Assembly: GCA_002424625.1 (NCBI GenBank)
Contig: DIKR01000141.1
Span: 19,582 to 27,184, forward strand
DNA: 7,603 nucleotides
Direction of reading: 5' to 3'
Origin: Desulfuromonadaceae bacterium UBA5613
GTDB lineage: Bacteria; Desulfobacterota; Desulfuromonadia; Desulfuromonadales; UBA2197
Of this stretch, positions 1-6,919 are shown one piece after another. Numbering within the stretch: the first letter of the stretch is position 1; every line of letters begins with the position of its first letter. The notes under the pieces were generated by a model. The model was not told the DNA's origin, made no database searches, and saw only the letters and a list, made by a program, of their open reading frames with translations. Both the position numbers and the translations under genes were made by a program.

Positions 1-71
1 TAGTCAGGAGGGTTTGGTCCGAAGAGGATGATATGGCTTCTTCACCCCTTTCCATGGTAAGGCGCATATGA
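1..71 (+). CDS. 3' end of an unidentified upstream gene (partial)
   Basis: The reading frame whose codons start at position 3 is open from the window edge to a TGA at 69-71. It gives about 22 residues, acidic and then basic, ending in SPLSMVRRI. The TGA shares ATGA (68-71) with the ATG of the kinase gene, the classic arrangement of translationally coupled genes, which is the main reason to call it coding. The other two + frames are closed by a TAG at 1-3 and a TGA at 29-31. The fragment is too short to assign a family. If it is real, it belongs to the same operon as the kinase, and its full product could be part of the same signalling pathway. Confidence 0.5.
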   Translation, partial: VRRVWSEEDDMASSPLSMVRRI

Positions 72-2143
72 CGGTGGTTTCGGCACACATCAGCGCTCGG
101 GAGATGAGACATCTGCTTTCGTCTCCGCATGTGGCTGCCCAGTTACTCGGGGCGTGCCAGGGGGAAGCCTTTTCTCCACAGGACCTGCAGCAGATCATTT
201 TGCAGGATAGTGTTTTTTGCGCCAAGGTTCTGAACGCTGCTGTCATCACCTGCCCCGACCGGATCGACCCGGGCGCGCCCCTCTCCTCGGCCCTTGCGGG
301 CCTCAGCCTTCCTGTTATCAAAAACCTTGCCATTCAGTCTGCCAAGCATTTGGTGGAAACCAGCTTCACAGCCAGACAAGTTCAGTTTATGCGGGAACTC
401 TGGTTCTATTCGCAGGTCGGAAGTATTTCCGCGCGTTGTCTGGCGGAAGCGATTTCCTGTCCCGACCCGGAAGAAGCGCAGTTGACCGGTCTGCTTCTGA
501 ATGTCGGGATGATAACGCTCTTTTCGCAGAATCCGGAAAAGTACCTGGAGGATATCGGCAGTTCCCTCAGCAGCAAGGAGGTCCGGGGGCAGGAGCAGGT
601 CAGCTTTGCCACAGACCATCTGCAGGTTGCCGATGCGCTGATTTCAAGTTGGCAGCTTGAATCATTCATGGCCGATGCCGTCAGTTTTTTGCATCTGGAT
701 ATTGCCCGCTGTCAGGAAGCGAGTCCCCTGATCCGCATCGCCCGACTGTCTCTGGAAATTTGTCGCAGTCCCTTTGTGCTCAACGAAAAGATTCTGTCGG
801 CCGCGGATCAGCTTTTCGGTTTTAGCAAGAGTGCGACGCAAGATCTTTATACTTTGGCGGGAAAGAGCTATCGCAGCTTGTCACCTTTTAACGGCGATGA
901 GGAAGACGGGCTAAAAGAGATCGCTCGGGTGCAAAAGCGTTTGACTTCGCTGGTCTTTTCCCTTGCCGAGCAGGAAGGGATGAGCACACAGCTTTTCGAT
1001 GCTGCCGGAGCTGAATCCTTTGTCGAGACCGCCCGCCATCTCTATCTCCATAATACAACGGCGCAGGAAGCGGTTTTCTTTACGGTCGAAGTGAAAAGTT
1101 CTAAACTCATCGGGTTGCCGGCTGCTAAACAGGCTCGTCTTGTCGGTGAGTTGACGACATCCTTGAGTTCCGGAAGCCTGCTCACTGCCGCTCTGCGCAG
1201 CGATAAAATCCGCCATTCCTTTGACTTTGACAGCTTCAGCCTTTCGCTCTTCGACCGCCAGTTGATCCGTATCTGTAAGGGGCAGGGGGTGCTCTGCCTG
1301 CCGTTGCGACTGGGGGGACAACTGCTCGGCGGCGTCGTTCTCGGTCTGGAGAACCCGTCGGAAATCGAAATTTTCAATTCATCCCGGATACAGATGCTCA
1401 ACGCTGCCGTCGCCAGGGCGCTGGCGTCCTGGCTGGCGAGGCGAGCAACAACGTTCGGGGCACAAACGACCGGCGATGATGCCAACCTGATCCCCAAACT
1501 GATCCATGAAGTCAGCAATCCTTTGACAATTATTAATAATTACATGAGTGCGGTCGGCACTTTGTTGACCGGGACAGAGCATGAAGAAATTTTCCCGGCC
1601 ATCGAAAATGAAATCAAGAGAATCGGAGAAATTCTAAAGTATTACAGCCAGTTGAAAGATGCGCAGCAAGTGCCTGAGTCAGCCGTCGACCTCAATGCAC
1701 TGCTCTCTTCCGTCGTTGAAAGTCTGAAGCCGACCTTTTTCTCGCCAAAAAGGATCGAAATTCTCACGGATTTCGATCCTTCCCTGCGGCCCGTTAAAAC
1801 CAGGTCCCTGGTGATCAAACAGATTTTTGTCAATCTGTTGAAGAATGCTGCCGAGGCACTGGATAAAAACGGCAAGATATCATTGGTGACGCGTCTGTAT
1901 ACCACGGCAGATGGCCGGCATTATGTCGATATCAGGGTGCAGGATAACGGCCCGGGGATCGCTGCAGAGGTCAGGGAGAGACTCTTCTCCCCCGTGACCA
2001 GCACCAAGGGTGATGGTCACGCCGGTCTCGGTTTAAATATTGTTAAGGGGATGGTTGCAGATATCGGTGCGAAGATCAGTTGTCACAGTTCCGCAGAATT
2101 CGGCACCAGTTTTAATCTGGTGATTCCCACGATTGATGAGTGA
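68..2143 (+). CDS. HDOD-GAF sensor histidine kinase, cytoplasmic
   Basis: This 691-residue protein has no signal peptide or membrane segment, so it should sense a cytoplasmic signal or partner. An HDOD-like domain covers about residues 10-220; it shows the pattern ILQDSVFCAKVLN, a PLSSALAGLSL helix and LWFYSQVGSISA. The metal-binding His-Asp pair of true HD enzymes is absent (GLLLNVG where HD proteins have LLHDIG), as is usual for the non-enzymatic HDOD class. Residues about 290-460 look like a divergent GAF domain (LCLPLRLGGQLLGGVVLGLE). The kinase core follows: H-box HEVSNPL with phospho-acceptor H480, N-box NLLKNAAEAL with N593, G1 box DNGPGI with D626, and G2 box GLGLNIV near 653-659. E481 and N484 form the ExxN pattern linked to phosphatase activity in HisKA kinases, so the protein may both phosphorylate and dephosphorylate its partner. 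There is no receiver domain; the likely partner starts 40 bases downstream. The start at 68 is supported by the ATGA overlap and a TAAGG 5 bases upstream. The kinase assignment is secure; the HDOD and GAF boundaries are approximate and the signal is unknown. Confidence 0.93.
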   Translation: MTVVSAHISAREMRHLLSSPHVAAQLLGACQGEAFSPQDLQQIILQDSVFCAKVLNAAVITCPDRIDPGAPLSSALAGLSLPVIKNLAIQSAKHLVETSFTARQVQFMRELWFYSQVGSISARCLAEAISCPDPEEAQLTGLLLNVGMITLFSQNPEKYLEDIGSSLSSKEVRGQEQVSFATDHLQVADALISSWQLESFMADAVSFLHLDIARCQEASPLIRIARLSLEICRSPFVLNEKILSAADQLFGFSKSATQDLYTLAGKSYRSLSPFNGDEEDGLKEIARVQKRLTSLVFSLAEQEGMSTQLFDAAGAESFVETARHLYLHNTTAQEAVFFTVEVKSSKLIGLPAAKQARLVGELTTSLSSGSLLTAALRSDKIRHSFDFDSFSLSLFDRQLIRICKGQGVLCLPLRLGGQLLGGVVLGLENPSEIEIFNSSRIQMLNAAVARALASWLARRATTFGAQTTGDDANLIPKLIHEVSNPLTIINNYMSAVGTLLTGTEHEEIFPAIENEIKRIGEILKYYSQLKDAQQVPESAVDLNALLSSVVESLKPTFFSPKRIEILTDFDPSLRPVKTRSLVIKQIFVNLLKNAAEALDKNGKISLVTRLYTTADGRHYVDIRVQDNGPGIAAEVRERLFSPVTSTKGDGHAGLGLNIVKGMVADIGAKISCHSSAEFGTSFNLVIPTIDE
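1750..1781. repeat. Perfect 12-bp inverted repeat inside the kinase gene
   Basis: AAGGATCGAAAT at 1750-1761 and ATTTCGATCCTT at 1770-1781 are exact reverse complements with 8 bases between them. A T-G wobble (1762/1769) and a C-G pair (1763/1768) can extend the stem to 14 pairs around a TCAC loop. It lies in frame between the H-box and N-box regions. Read on the minus strand, the stem runs directly into TTTTT (complement of 1747-1751), which gives it the look of an intrinsic terminator for antisense RNA. A perfect 12-bp match at such short range is not expected by chance in a window of this size. Its function is unknown. Confidence 0.6.
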
Positions 2144-2183
2144 AGTTTTTCTCTGTTTTAACAATGATGGTGGAATGTAATTT

Positions 2184-4367
2184 ATGAGCGAAATCTCGAT
2201 GATGGCCTCCAAGGCACAGATAAAACCGAAAATTCTGATTGTCGATGATGATGCGGCGATGCTGTCCAGCCTGCGGCTGCTCCTCAAGGCCAATGGGTAT
2301 AACATAGAAGTGGCGCAGGGAGGGGCGGAAGCCATCGCCCGGCTGCAGACTTCGGACTACGACCTGATGCTGCTCGATCTGCAGATGCCCGGTGTTTGTG
2401 GTCATGAGGTCCTGATGCATATCAAGGATAACAAAGTCGACACCAAGGTGATCGTTGTCAGTGGCGAGACTTCTTTCACCATGGTCAAGGATGCCTTGAC
2501 CGAAGGGGCTTACGATTTTGTTCGTAAACCGTATGATGCCGGGGAACTCTTGACCACCATTAACAATGGGCTGCAGAGTCGCACCCTCGAACAGCAACAC
2601 CAGGCCATGGGACGGGCTCTGGAGGAATCGGAAAAACTGCACCGTTACATCGTTAACAACTCACCGGACATTGTTTATGTTCTCGACAACAAGGGGCTTT
2701 TCACCTTTATTAACGATCGCATAGAGGTTCTGCTCGGGTATAAACGTGAAAACCTGATAGGAAAGCACTATTCGGTGCTGGTTCATGAGGAAGATCTTGC
2801 CGAGGCCAATTATGTTTTTCATGAGCGGCGCACCGGAGCGCGAGCCAGTAAAGATGTTGAGCTGCGCCTGAAGATCAACAGTGAAGTAAAGGAGTCTCGT
2901 TACTTTGAGACCCATGTATTGCCGATTGCGCTGCATTCGATGGGGATGTACAACCCTCAGGGGTTGAATGGTGAAAGGGAATTTATCGGGACCTATGGCT
3001 GTGCCCGGGATATTACCGATCGCAAGCGTCACGAGGAACTGATTAACTACCAGGCCTACCATGATTTGTTGACGAGCCTGCCGAATCGGGCCCTCTTTGA
3101 AGACCGGATCACGCTGGCGATTGCGCATGCCCGTCGCTACAGCGAGAATCTGGCGGTCATGTATCTGGATCTGGATCGATTCAAGCTGGTCAACGATTCT
3201 CTGGGTCACGGCATGGGGGACAAGCTGCTCCAGATTGTCGCGGAACGGATTACGCTGTGTCTGCGCGCTTACGACACCCTGGCCCGTTTTGGCGGTGACG
3301 AGTTTACCTTGCTCCTGCCGCGGATCAGGACAAAAGAGGATGCCAGTGCGGTGGCCCAGAAGATTCTTGATAACATCAGGGCTCCCATCTTTATCAATAG
3401 CCAGGAAATATTCATCAGCGCCAGTATCGGTATTGCTATGTATCCGCATGGTGGCGAAACGATGGAAACTTTGGTGAAGAGCGCCGACATCGCCATGTAC
3501 CACGTCAAATCAAATGGAAAGGATGGCTTCCGCTTCTTCTCTGACAAGATGAACGATTCCTTTGTCAGCCACCTGACCGTCGAGCGCGACCTGCATCGGG
3601 CCCTTGAACAGAAGCAGTTTGAAATCTTCTTCCAACCCAAAGTCAATTCGCTGACCTGTCAGATCGTCGGCATGGAAGCTCTGCTCCGCTGGTTCCACCC
3701 GGAAAAAGGGCTGGTGATGCCTGGTGATTTCATCCACCTGGCGGAGCAGACGCGGTTGATTATTCCTATCGGCGACTGGGTGTTTCGCGCCACCTGTGCA
3801 GAGATTTGTCGCTGGCGGGAACAGGGACTGCCCAAGATCAAGGTCTCTATTAATATTTCGGCGATTCAGATTGAGCAGGATGATTTTGTCAAGAAGATCA
3901 TGAGTACTTTGGAGGAGTTCAAGCTCAGCGGAGATTATATCGAAATTGAGATTACTGAGTACGGGCTGATGAAGAACAGTGAAAGCTCCATTCAAAAGCT
4001 GCTGCGACTGAGAGACAATGGCCTGACCATTGCGATTGACGATTTCGGAACCGGCTATTCATCCCTGAGTTATCTGCACAAATTGCCGGTCAACACGCTC
4101 AAGATTGATCGGTCGTTTGTCAAGGATATCGAGCCGGATACCAGGCAAACCTGTATTGTTGATGCCATCGCTGCCATGGCCACGGGGCTGAAACTGCACA
4201 TGGTGGCGGAAGGGGTCGAAACGGTTGCGCAGCTGACCTATCTGAAAAATCTTGGCTGTGTTGAGGTCCAGGGCTATTTGTTCGGTAAACCGCAGTCGGC
4301 ACAGGCGATTATGGAGTTGATGGCACAGCGGCCGGATGGAAAGTTGGAAGCCTGCCTGATCTGTTGA
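2184..4367 (+). CDS. REC-PAS-GGDEF-EAL response regulator (c-di-GMP synthesis and breakdown)
   Basis: This 727-residue cytoplasmic response regulator is predicted to control c-di-GMP. The receiver (about 15-130) has the acidic cluster D21-D23, phospho-acceptor D65 in LLDLQMPG, S93 and K115, so it should be phosphorylatable. A helical linker (about 131-150) leads to a PAS domain (about 152-280) that ends in ARDITDRKRHEE and carries an unusual loop around residues 252-266. The GGDEF domain (about 284-450) has intact GGDEF at 370-374 and an inhibitory RxxD site at 361-364, five residues ahead, so product-inhibited diguanylate cyclase activity is expected. The EAL domain (about 465-715) has E498, N557, E589, D619, D620, K640, E676 and Q696, matching in order and spacing the catalytic set known from active phosphodiesterases such as RocR. 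Both activities are therefore plausible; which dominates cannot be told from sequence. The gene starts 40 bases after the kinase stop with a modest GGTGGA ribosome binding site, and the kinase next door is its likely phosphodonor. In-frame ATGs at codons 6 and 7 are alternative starts. Confidence 0.95.
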   Translation: MSEISMMASKAQIKPKILIVDDDAAMLSSLRLLLKANGYNIEVAQGGAEAIARLQTSDYDLMLLDLQMPGVCGHEVLMHIKDNKVDTKVIVVSGETSFTMVKDALTEGAYDFVRKPYDAGELLTTINNGLQSRTLEQQHQAMGRALEESEKLHRYIVNNSPDIVYVLDNKGLFTFINDRIEVLLGYKRENLIGKHYSVLVHEEDLAEANYVFHERRTGARASKDVELRLKINSEVKESRYFETHVLPIALHSMGMYNPQGLNGEREFIGTYGCARDITDRKRHEELINYQAYHDLLTSLPNRALFEDRITLAIAHARRYSENLAVMYLDLDRFKLVNDSLGHGMGDKLLQIVAERITLCLRAYDTLARFGGDEFTLLLPRIRTKEDASAVAQKILDNIRAPIFINSQEIFISASIGIAMYPHGGETMETLVKSADIAMYHVKSNGKDGFRFFSDKMNDSFVSHLTVERDLHRALEQKQFEIFFQPKVNSLTCQIVGMEALLRWFHPEKGLVMPGDFIHLAEQTRLIIPIGDWVFRATCAEICRWREQGLPKIKVSINISAIQIEQDDFVKKIMSTLEEFKLSGDYIEIEITEYGLMKNSESSIQKLLRLRDNGLTIAIDDFGTGYSSLSYLHKLPVNTLKIDRSFVKDIEPDTRQTCIVDAIAAMATGLKLHMVAEGVETVAQLTYLKNLGCVEVQGYLFGKPQSAQAIMELMAQRPDGKLEACLIC

Positions 4368-4435
4368 CAGTGGCTGTTGTCCATAGCTTTTCGCAGGAAC
4401 AGCGGAGGGATGATTGCCAATTTCTTTTGTGGTTC

Positions 4436-4443
4436 AGGAGGTG
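4436..4443 (+). promoter_or_regulatory. Strong ribosome binding site that sets the aminotransferase start
   Basis: AGGAGGTG at 4436-4443 is an almost full complement of the 16S rRNA 3' end. It lies just upstream of an in-frame TTG at 4446. No comparable site precedes the earlier possible start at 4377, and the ATG at 4410 has its GGAGGG directly abutting the codon, which is too close to work well. This favours initiation at 4446. Confidence 0.6.
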
Positions 4444-4445
4444 TT

Positions 4446-5612
4446 TTGTCCTTTTTCCTTTCTCCCAACCTGGCGGCTATACAGCCGCCGCCGATCACCG
4501 AGGTAAAATCGTGGATCGCCGAACGCACCTTCCCTCCGGAAAAACCGCTCATCGACCTTTGTCAGGCAATCCCCGATTATCCGCCGGCTCAGGCGATGAT
4601 GGAAGCGCTGGCACCGCTGCTGCACGATCCGGCTGTCGCCAAATACTCCCCGGATGAAGGGCTCCCCGCGGTCCGACAGTCTATCGCCAACTGGTATGCA
4701 CGCCGCTACGGCACCGGACCGCAGGCAACGGAAATCTGTTTGACGGTTGGCGCCAGTCAGGCCTTCTGGCTGGCGATGGTGACCCTTTGCCGGGCCGGGG
4801 ATGAAGTCATCGTCCCCCTTCCCGCGTACTTCGATCATCCCATGGCCCTGTCCGCTTACGGAGTGGTGCCGTGCTATCTCCCTTATCGCGAAGGCTCGGG
4901 TGGTCTCCCGGATCCGGCACAGATTGCCGCGGCGATCACCGCCAAGACCCGGGCAATTCTCCTGGTTTCACCGAGCAACCCGACCGGTGCCATCTTGCCG
5001 CCGGCACTGCTGCGCGAGCTCTTTAACCTCGCTCGCCGGCATAATATCGCCCTTCTTCTCGACGAAACCTACAACACCTTTGCCCTGCCTTCCTCCTGCC
5101 ACGACCTCTTCAGCGCGCCGGAATGGGGTGATCACTTTGTTCAGATCGCCTCCTTCGGCAAGACCTTTGCCCTCACCGGTTACCGCGCCGGGGCACTGGT
5201 CGCCAGTGAAGCATTGATCGATGCTGCCCTCAAGGTGCAGGACAGCATGGTCGTTTGTGCACCGCGGTTTACCCAGCACGCCATCGCCTGGGGCTGTGAT
5301 CATCTCGATGTCTGGGTCGAGGCCAATGCCGAGACCATGCAGCAGCGTCACGATCTCTTCAGGTCGTCCTTTGCCGTCCCCGAAAATCGTTTCCGTCTCA
5401 GCGCCAGCGGTGCCTTTTTTGCCTGGGTGCGCCACCCCTTTGCCGGTCAAAGCGGCCGGCAGGTGGCGCGGAGATTGGCGCAGGAAGAGAATCTCATCTG
5501 TCTCCCCGGCGAAGCCTTCGGCCCCGGCCTTGACGGGTATCTCCGCCTCGCCTTCGGCAATATCACCGCCGATGCGATCCCGGCGGCGGTGCAGCGTTTT
5601 TGTGCGCTGTAG
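4446..5612 (+). CDS. PLP-dependent aminotransferase, class I/II (fold type I)
   Basis: The product is a 388-residue pyridoxal-phosphate enzyme of the aspartate aminotransferase fold, expected to move an amino group between an amino acid and a 2-oxo acid in the cytoplasm. Visible motifs, numbered from the TTG at 4446, are KYSPDEGLPAVRQSIA near the N-terminus, the cofactor-phosphate turn VGASQAFW, PSNPTGA with N178, LLLDETYNTF with D206, SFGKTFALTGYRAG with Schiff-base lysine K239, and YLRLAF with R367, the usual carboxylate-binding arginine. The set is complete, so the enzyme should be active, but the substrate cannot be named. An in-frame extension to a TTG at 4377 would add 23 residues (411 in all). 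I prefer 4446 because of its strong ribosome binding site and because SPNLAAIQPPPI looks like a natural N-terminus for this family. The gene follows the c-di-GMP regulator after 78 bases without a clear terminator. Its GC appears higher by eye than that of the signalling genes, so it may be a separate unit. Confidence 0.9.
   Translation: MSFFLSPNLAAIQPPPITEVKSWIAERTFPPEKPLIDLCQAIPDYPPAQAMMEALAPLLHDPAVAKYSPDEGLPAVRQSIANWYARRYGTGPQATEICLTVGASQAFWLAMVTLCRAGDEVIVPLPAYFDHPMALSAYGVVPCYLPYREGSGGLPDPAQIAAAITAKTRAILLVSPSNPTGAILPPALLRELFNLARRHNIALLLDETYNTFALPSSCHDLFSAPEWGDHFVQIASFGKTFALTGYRAGALVASEALIDAALKVQDSMVVCAPRFTQHAIAWGCDHLDVWVEANAETMQQRHDLFRSSFAVPENRFRLSASGAFFAWVRHPFAGQSGRQVARRLAQEENLICLPGEAFGPGLDGYLRLAFGNITADAIPAAVQRFCAL
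4472..4489 (+). repeat. Short perfect hairpin in the first codons of the aminotransferase gene
   Basis: GGCGGCT (4472-4478) and AGCCGCC (4483-4489) form a perfect 7-bp GC-rich stem with an ATAC loop, starting 26 bases after the proposed TTG start. It encodes part of LAAIQPP, so it may simply reflect Ala and Pro codons. A stable stem at this point could also affect translation initiation. No T-run follows, so it is not a terminator. Confidence 0.4.
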
Positions 5613-5629
5613 ATCAGTCTCTTAAAACT

Positions 5630-5657
5630 GTCCCCCTCCCTGTCGGGATGGCTGGAC
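5630..5657 (+). repeat. Imperfect hairpin between aminotransferase and cardiolipin synthase genes
   Basis: In the 69-base gap, GTCC (5630-5633) can pair with GGAC (5654-5657), CC (5634-5635) with GG (5650-5651), and TCCC (5637-5640) with GGGA (5645-5648). The loop is TGTC, and the stem is broken by one mismatch and a two-base bulge. No T-run follows, so it does not meet the pattern of an intrinsic terminator. It could be an mRNA processing or stability element, or chance. Confidence 0.25.
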
Positions 5658-5681
5658 CTCTTATCTGATGGGTGACTGCCG

Positions 5682-6866
5682 ATGTCGTTAATCCGCCCGC
5701 CGCCGCAAGTGCCTCTCAATCTGACCAGCCGCTTCTTCGCCCGTTTTCGGCGCAGTATCGATGCGAGTTTTTCTTCGGGGAACCGCGTCGTCCTGTTGCG
5801 GAGCGGCAGTGAATTCTTTGCCGACCTCTTTGCTGCCATTGAGACAGCGACGACCTCTATCTGTCTGGAATTTTATATCGTCCGTGCCGACCGCACCGGT
5901 CATTTGCTCGCGGCGAGTCTGAAGCGGGCAGTGCAGCGCGGGGTGAAGGTCGAGTTCCTTTACGACTACATCGGCAGCTTTGATACTCCCGCGAGTTTCT
6001 TTGCCGGCCTCGAACAAAACGGAATTTGCTGCGCCGCTTTCAATCCTCCCCCCTTTCGTAACGGCCTTAGCTGGTTCGATAAACGCGACCACCGCAAAAT
6101 TGCGATCATCGATTGCCGCCTGGCTTATGCCGGCGGTCTGAATATCGGCGATGAATATGCCGGGGTCGATCCACTGCGGAGTTGGCAGGATATGGGGTTG
6201 CGCCTCGAGGGCCCGGCGGCTCTGGAACTCCATCAACTCTTCACGGAGAATTGGCGTGCCGCATCTGAGCTCCTGCCCTTTTCCTGCACCTGTTCGCTGG
6301 TTCCCCCTGGCGGTGGTGACGCTGCGGTGGCGATTGTCAGCGGCGGCCCGCATCATAGTCTGTCGCGAATTCGTGACGCTTTTTTATTGGGGATGGCGAG
6401 TGCCGGTTCCAGCATCCGCATCGAAACGCCTTACTTCGTCCCGGGTCCGCGCTTTCTTCGCGCCATGTTCCGGGCGGCGCGGCGCGGGATTTTGGTGGAG
6501 ATTATCCTCCCGGCGCAGAGTGATGTTCTGCTGCTGCGGCTGGTGAATCGGAGCTATTATGCGGCGCTGCTCAAAGGGGGGATTAAAGTCTACGAACGGC
6601 AAGGGGGGATTCTCCACGCCAAGGTGATGTTGATCGACAGTTCCTGGGCGGTGATCGGCTCGGCAAATCTCGATCAGCGCAGTTTTCACCGCAATTACGA
6701 GGTCAGTGTGATCGTTGCCAGTCAGGAGTTCGGACGTCAGGTGGAGGAGCTCTTTGTGACCGAGCTGTCGGCGTCGCAGCTGATTATACTGTCGGAACAT
6801 GAGCGGCGCAGCTGGTTGACCCGCTGGCTGGAATGGTTGTTGCTGCCCCTCAACTGGTTTCTGTAG
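5682..6866 (+). CDS. cls: Cardiolipin synthase / phospholipase D family, ClsB-like
   Basis: This 394-residue protein has two HKD phosphodiesterase motifs, the hallmark of the phospholipase D superfamily. The first is HRKIAIID (H137, K139, D144) followed by AGGLNIGDEY; the second is HAKVMLID (H312, K314, D319) followed by GSANLDQRSF. Both are complete, so the two halves can form one active site. The flanking motifs LEFYIVRADRTG, WQDMGLRLEGPAA and IETPYFVPG are typical of bacterial cardiolipin synthases, which join phosphatidyl groups to make cardiolipin at the inner membrane. There is no N-terminal pair of membrane helices as in ClsA; length and layout fit the ClsB type. The Trp/Leu-rich C-terminus (WLTRWLEWLLLPLNWFL) could attach it to the membrane. 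The ATG at 5682 has GGGTGA 6 bases upstream. It follows the aminotransferase by 69 bases in the same direction and converges with the protoporphyrinogen oxidase gene. Another phosphatidyl-transfer specificity is possible. Confidence 0.88.
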   Translation: MSLIRPPPQVPLNLTSRFFARFRRSIDASFSSGNRVVLLRSGSEFFADLFAAIETATTSICLEFYIVRADRTGHLLAASLKRAVQRGVKVEFLYDYIGSFDTPASFFAGLEQNGICCAAFNPPPFRNGLSWFDKRDHRKIAIIDCRLAYAGGLNIGDEYAGVDPLRSWQDMGLRLEGPAALELHQLFTENWRAASELLPFSCTCSLVPPGGGDAAVAIVSGGPHHSLSRIRDAFLLGMASAGSSIRIETPYFVPGPRFLRAMFRAARRGILVEIILPAQSDVLLLRLVNRSYYAALLKGGIKVYERQGGILHAKVMLIDSSWAVIGSANLDQRSFHRNYEVSVIVASQEFGRQVEELFVTELSASQLIILSEHERRSWLTRWLEWLLLPLNWFL

Positions 6867-6895
6867 GACCCCCCCCTTCAAGCCCCGTTCCATAC

Positions 6896-6919
6896 AAAAA
6901 GGCACCCGCAAGGGGTGCC
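6896..6919 (-). terminator. Intrinsic terminator of the protoporphyrinogen oxidase transcript
   Basis: GGCACCC (6901-6907) and GGGTGCC (6913-6919) form a perfect 7-bp stem with the loop GCAAG. On the minus strand the stem is followed at once by TTTTT (complement of 6896-6900), giving a standard rho-independent terminator 30 bases beyond the minus-strand stop codon. On the + strand the stem has the A-tract before it and only mixed sequence after it, so it is a weak or absent terminator for the cardiolipin synthase message, though the hairpin may protect that 3' end. Confidence 0.8.

Noticed and set aside
28..60. Ten-codon ORF with an AG-rich stretch upstream, as a possible leader peptide for the kinase
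   Set aside because: It overlaps the longer open frame that ends in ATGA at 68-71, shows no repeated codons typical of attenuators, and no alternative hairpins are evident.
2661..3503. Minus-strand open frame of 280 codons opposite the PAS and GGDEF region
   Set aside because: It mirrors a strongly conserved + strand coding region, shows no recognisable domain, and is explained as the antisense shadow of that gene.
4367..4377. Small stem ACAG/CTGT as a terminator after the regulator gene
   Set aside because: It has only four pairs with a three-base loop, and no T-run follows directly.
4364..4392. TTGACA at 4364-4369 as a -35 box for the aminotransferase gene
   Set aside because: It overlaps the stop codon of the regulator gene, and no TATAAT-like hexamer lies 16-18 bases downstream (the sequence there is CT-rich). 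A match to -35 alone is not enough.
5688..6356. Minus-strand open frame of 222 codons opposite the cardiolipin synthase gene
   Set aside because: It lies fully within a gene with both HKD motifs intact, and its translation shows no known motif.
6574..6611. Direct repeat AAGGGGGGATT at 6574-6584 and 6601-6611, with G6 tracts, as a possible slippage or phase-variation site
   Set aside because: Both copies encode Gly-Gly-Ile in a conserved region just before the second HKD motif of the cardiolipin synthase. The frame is intact and the G6 runs are short, so protein conservation explains them.
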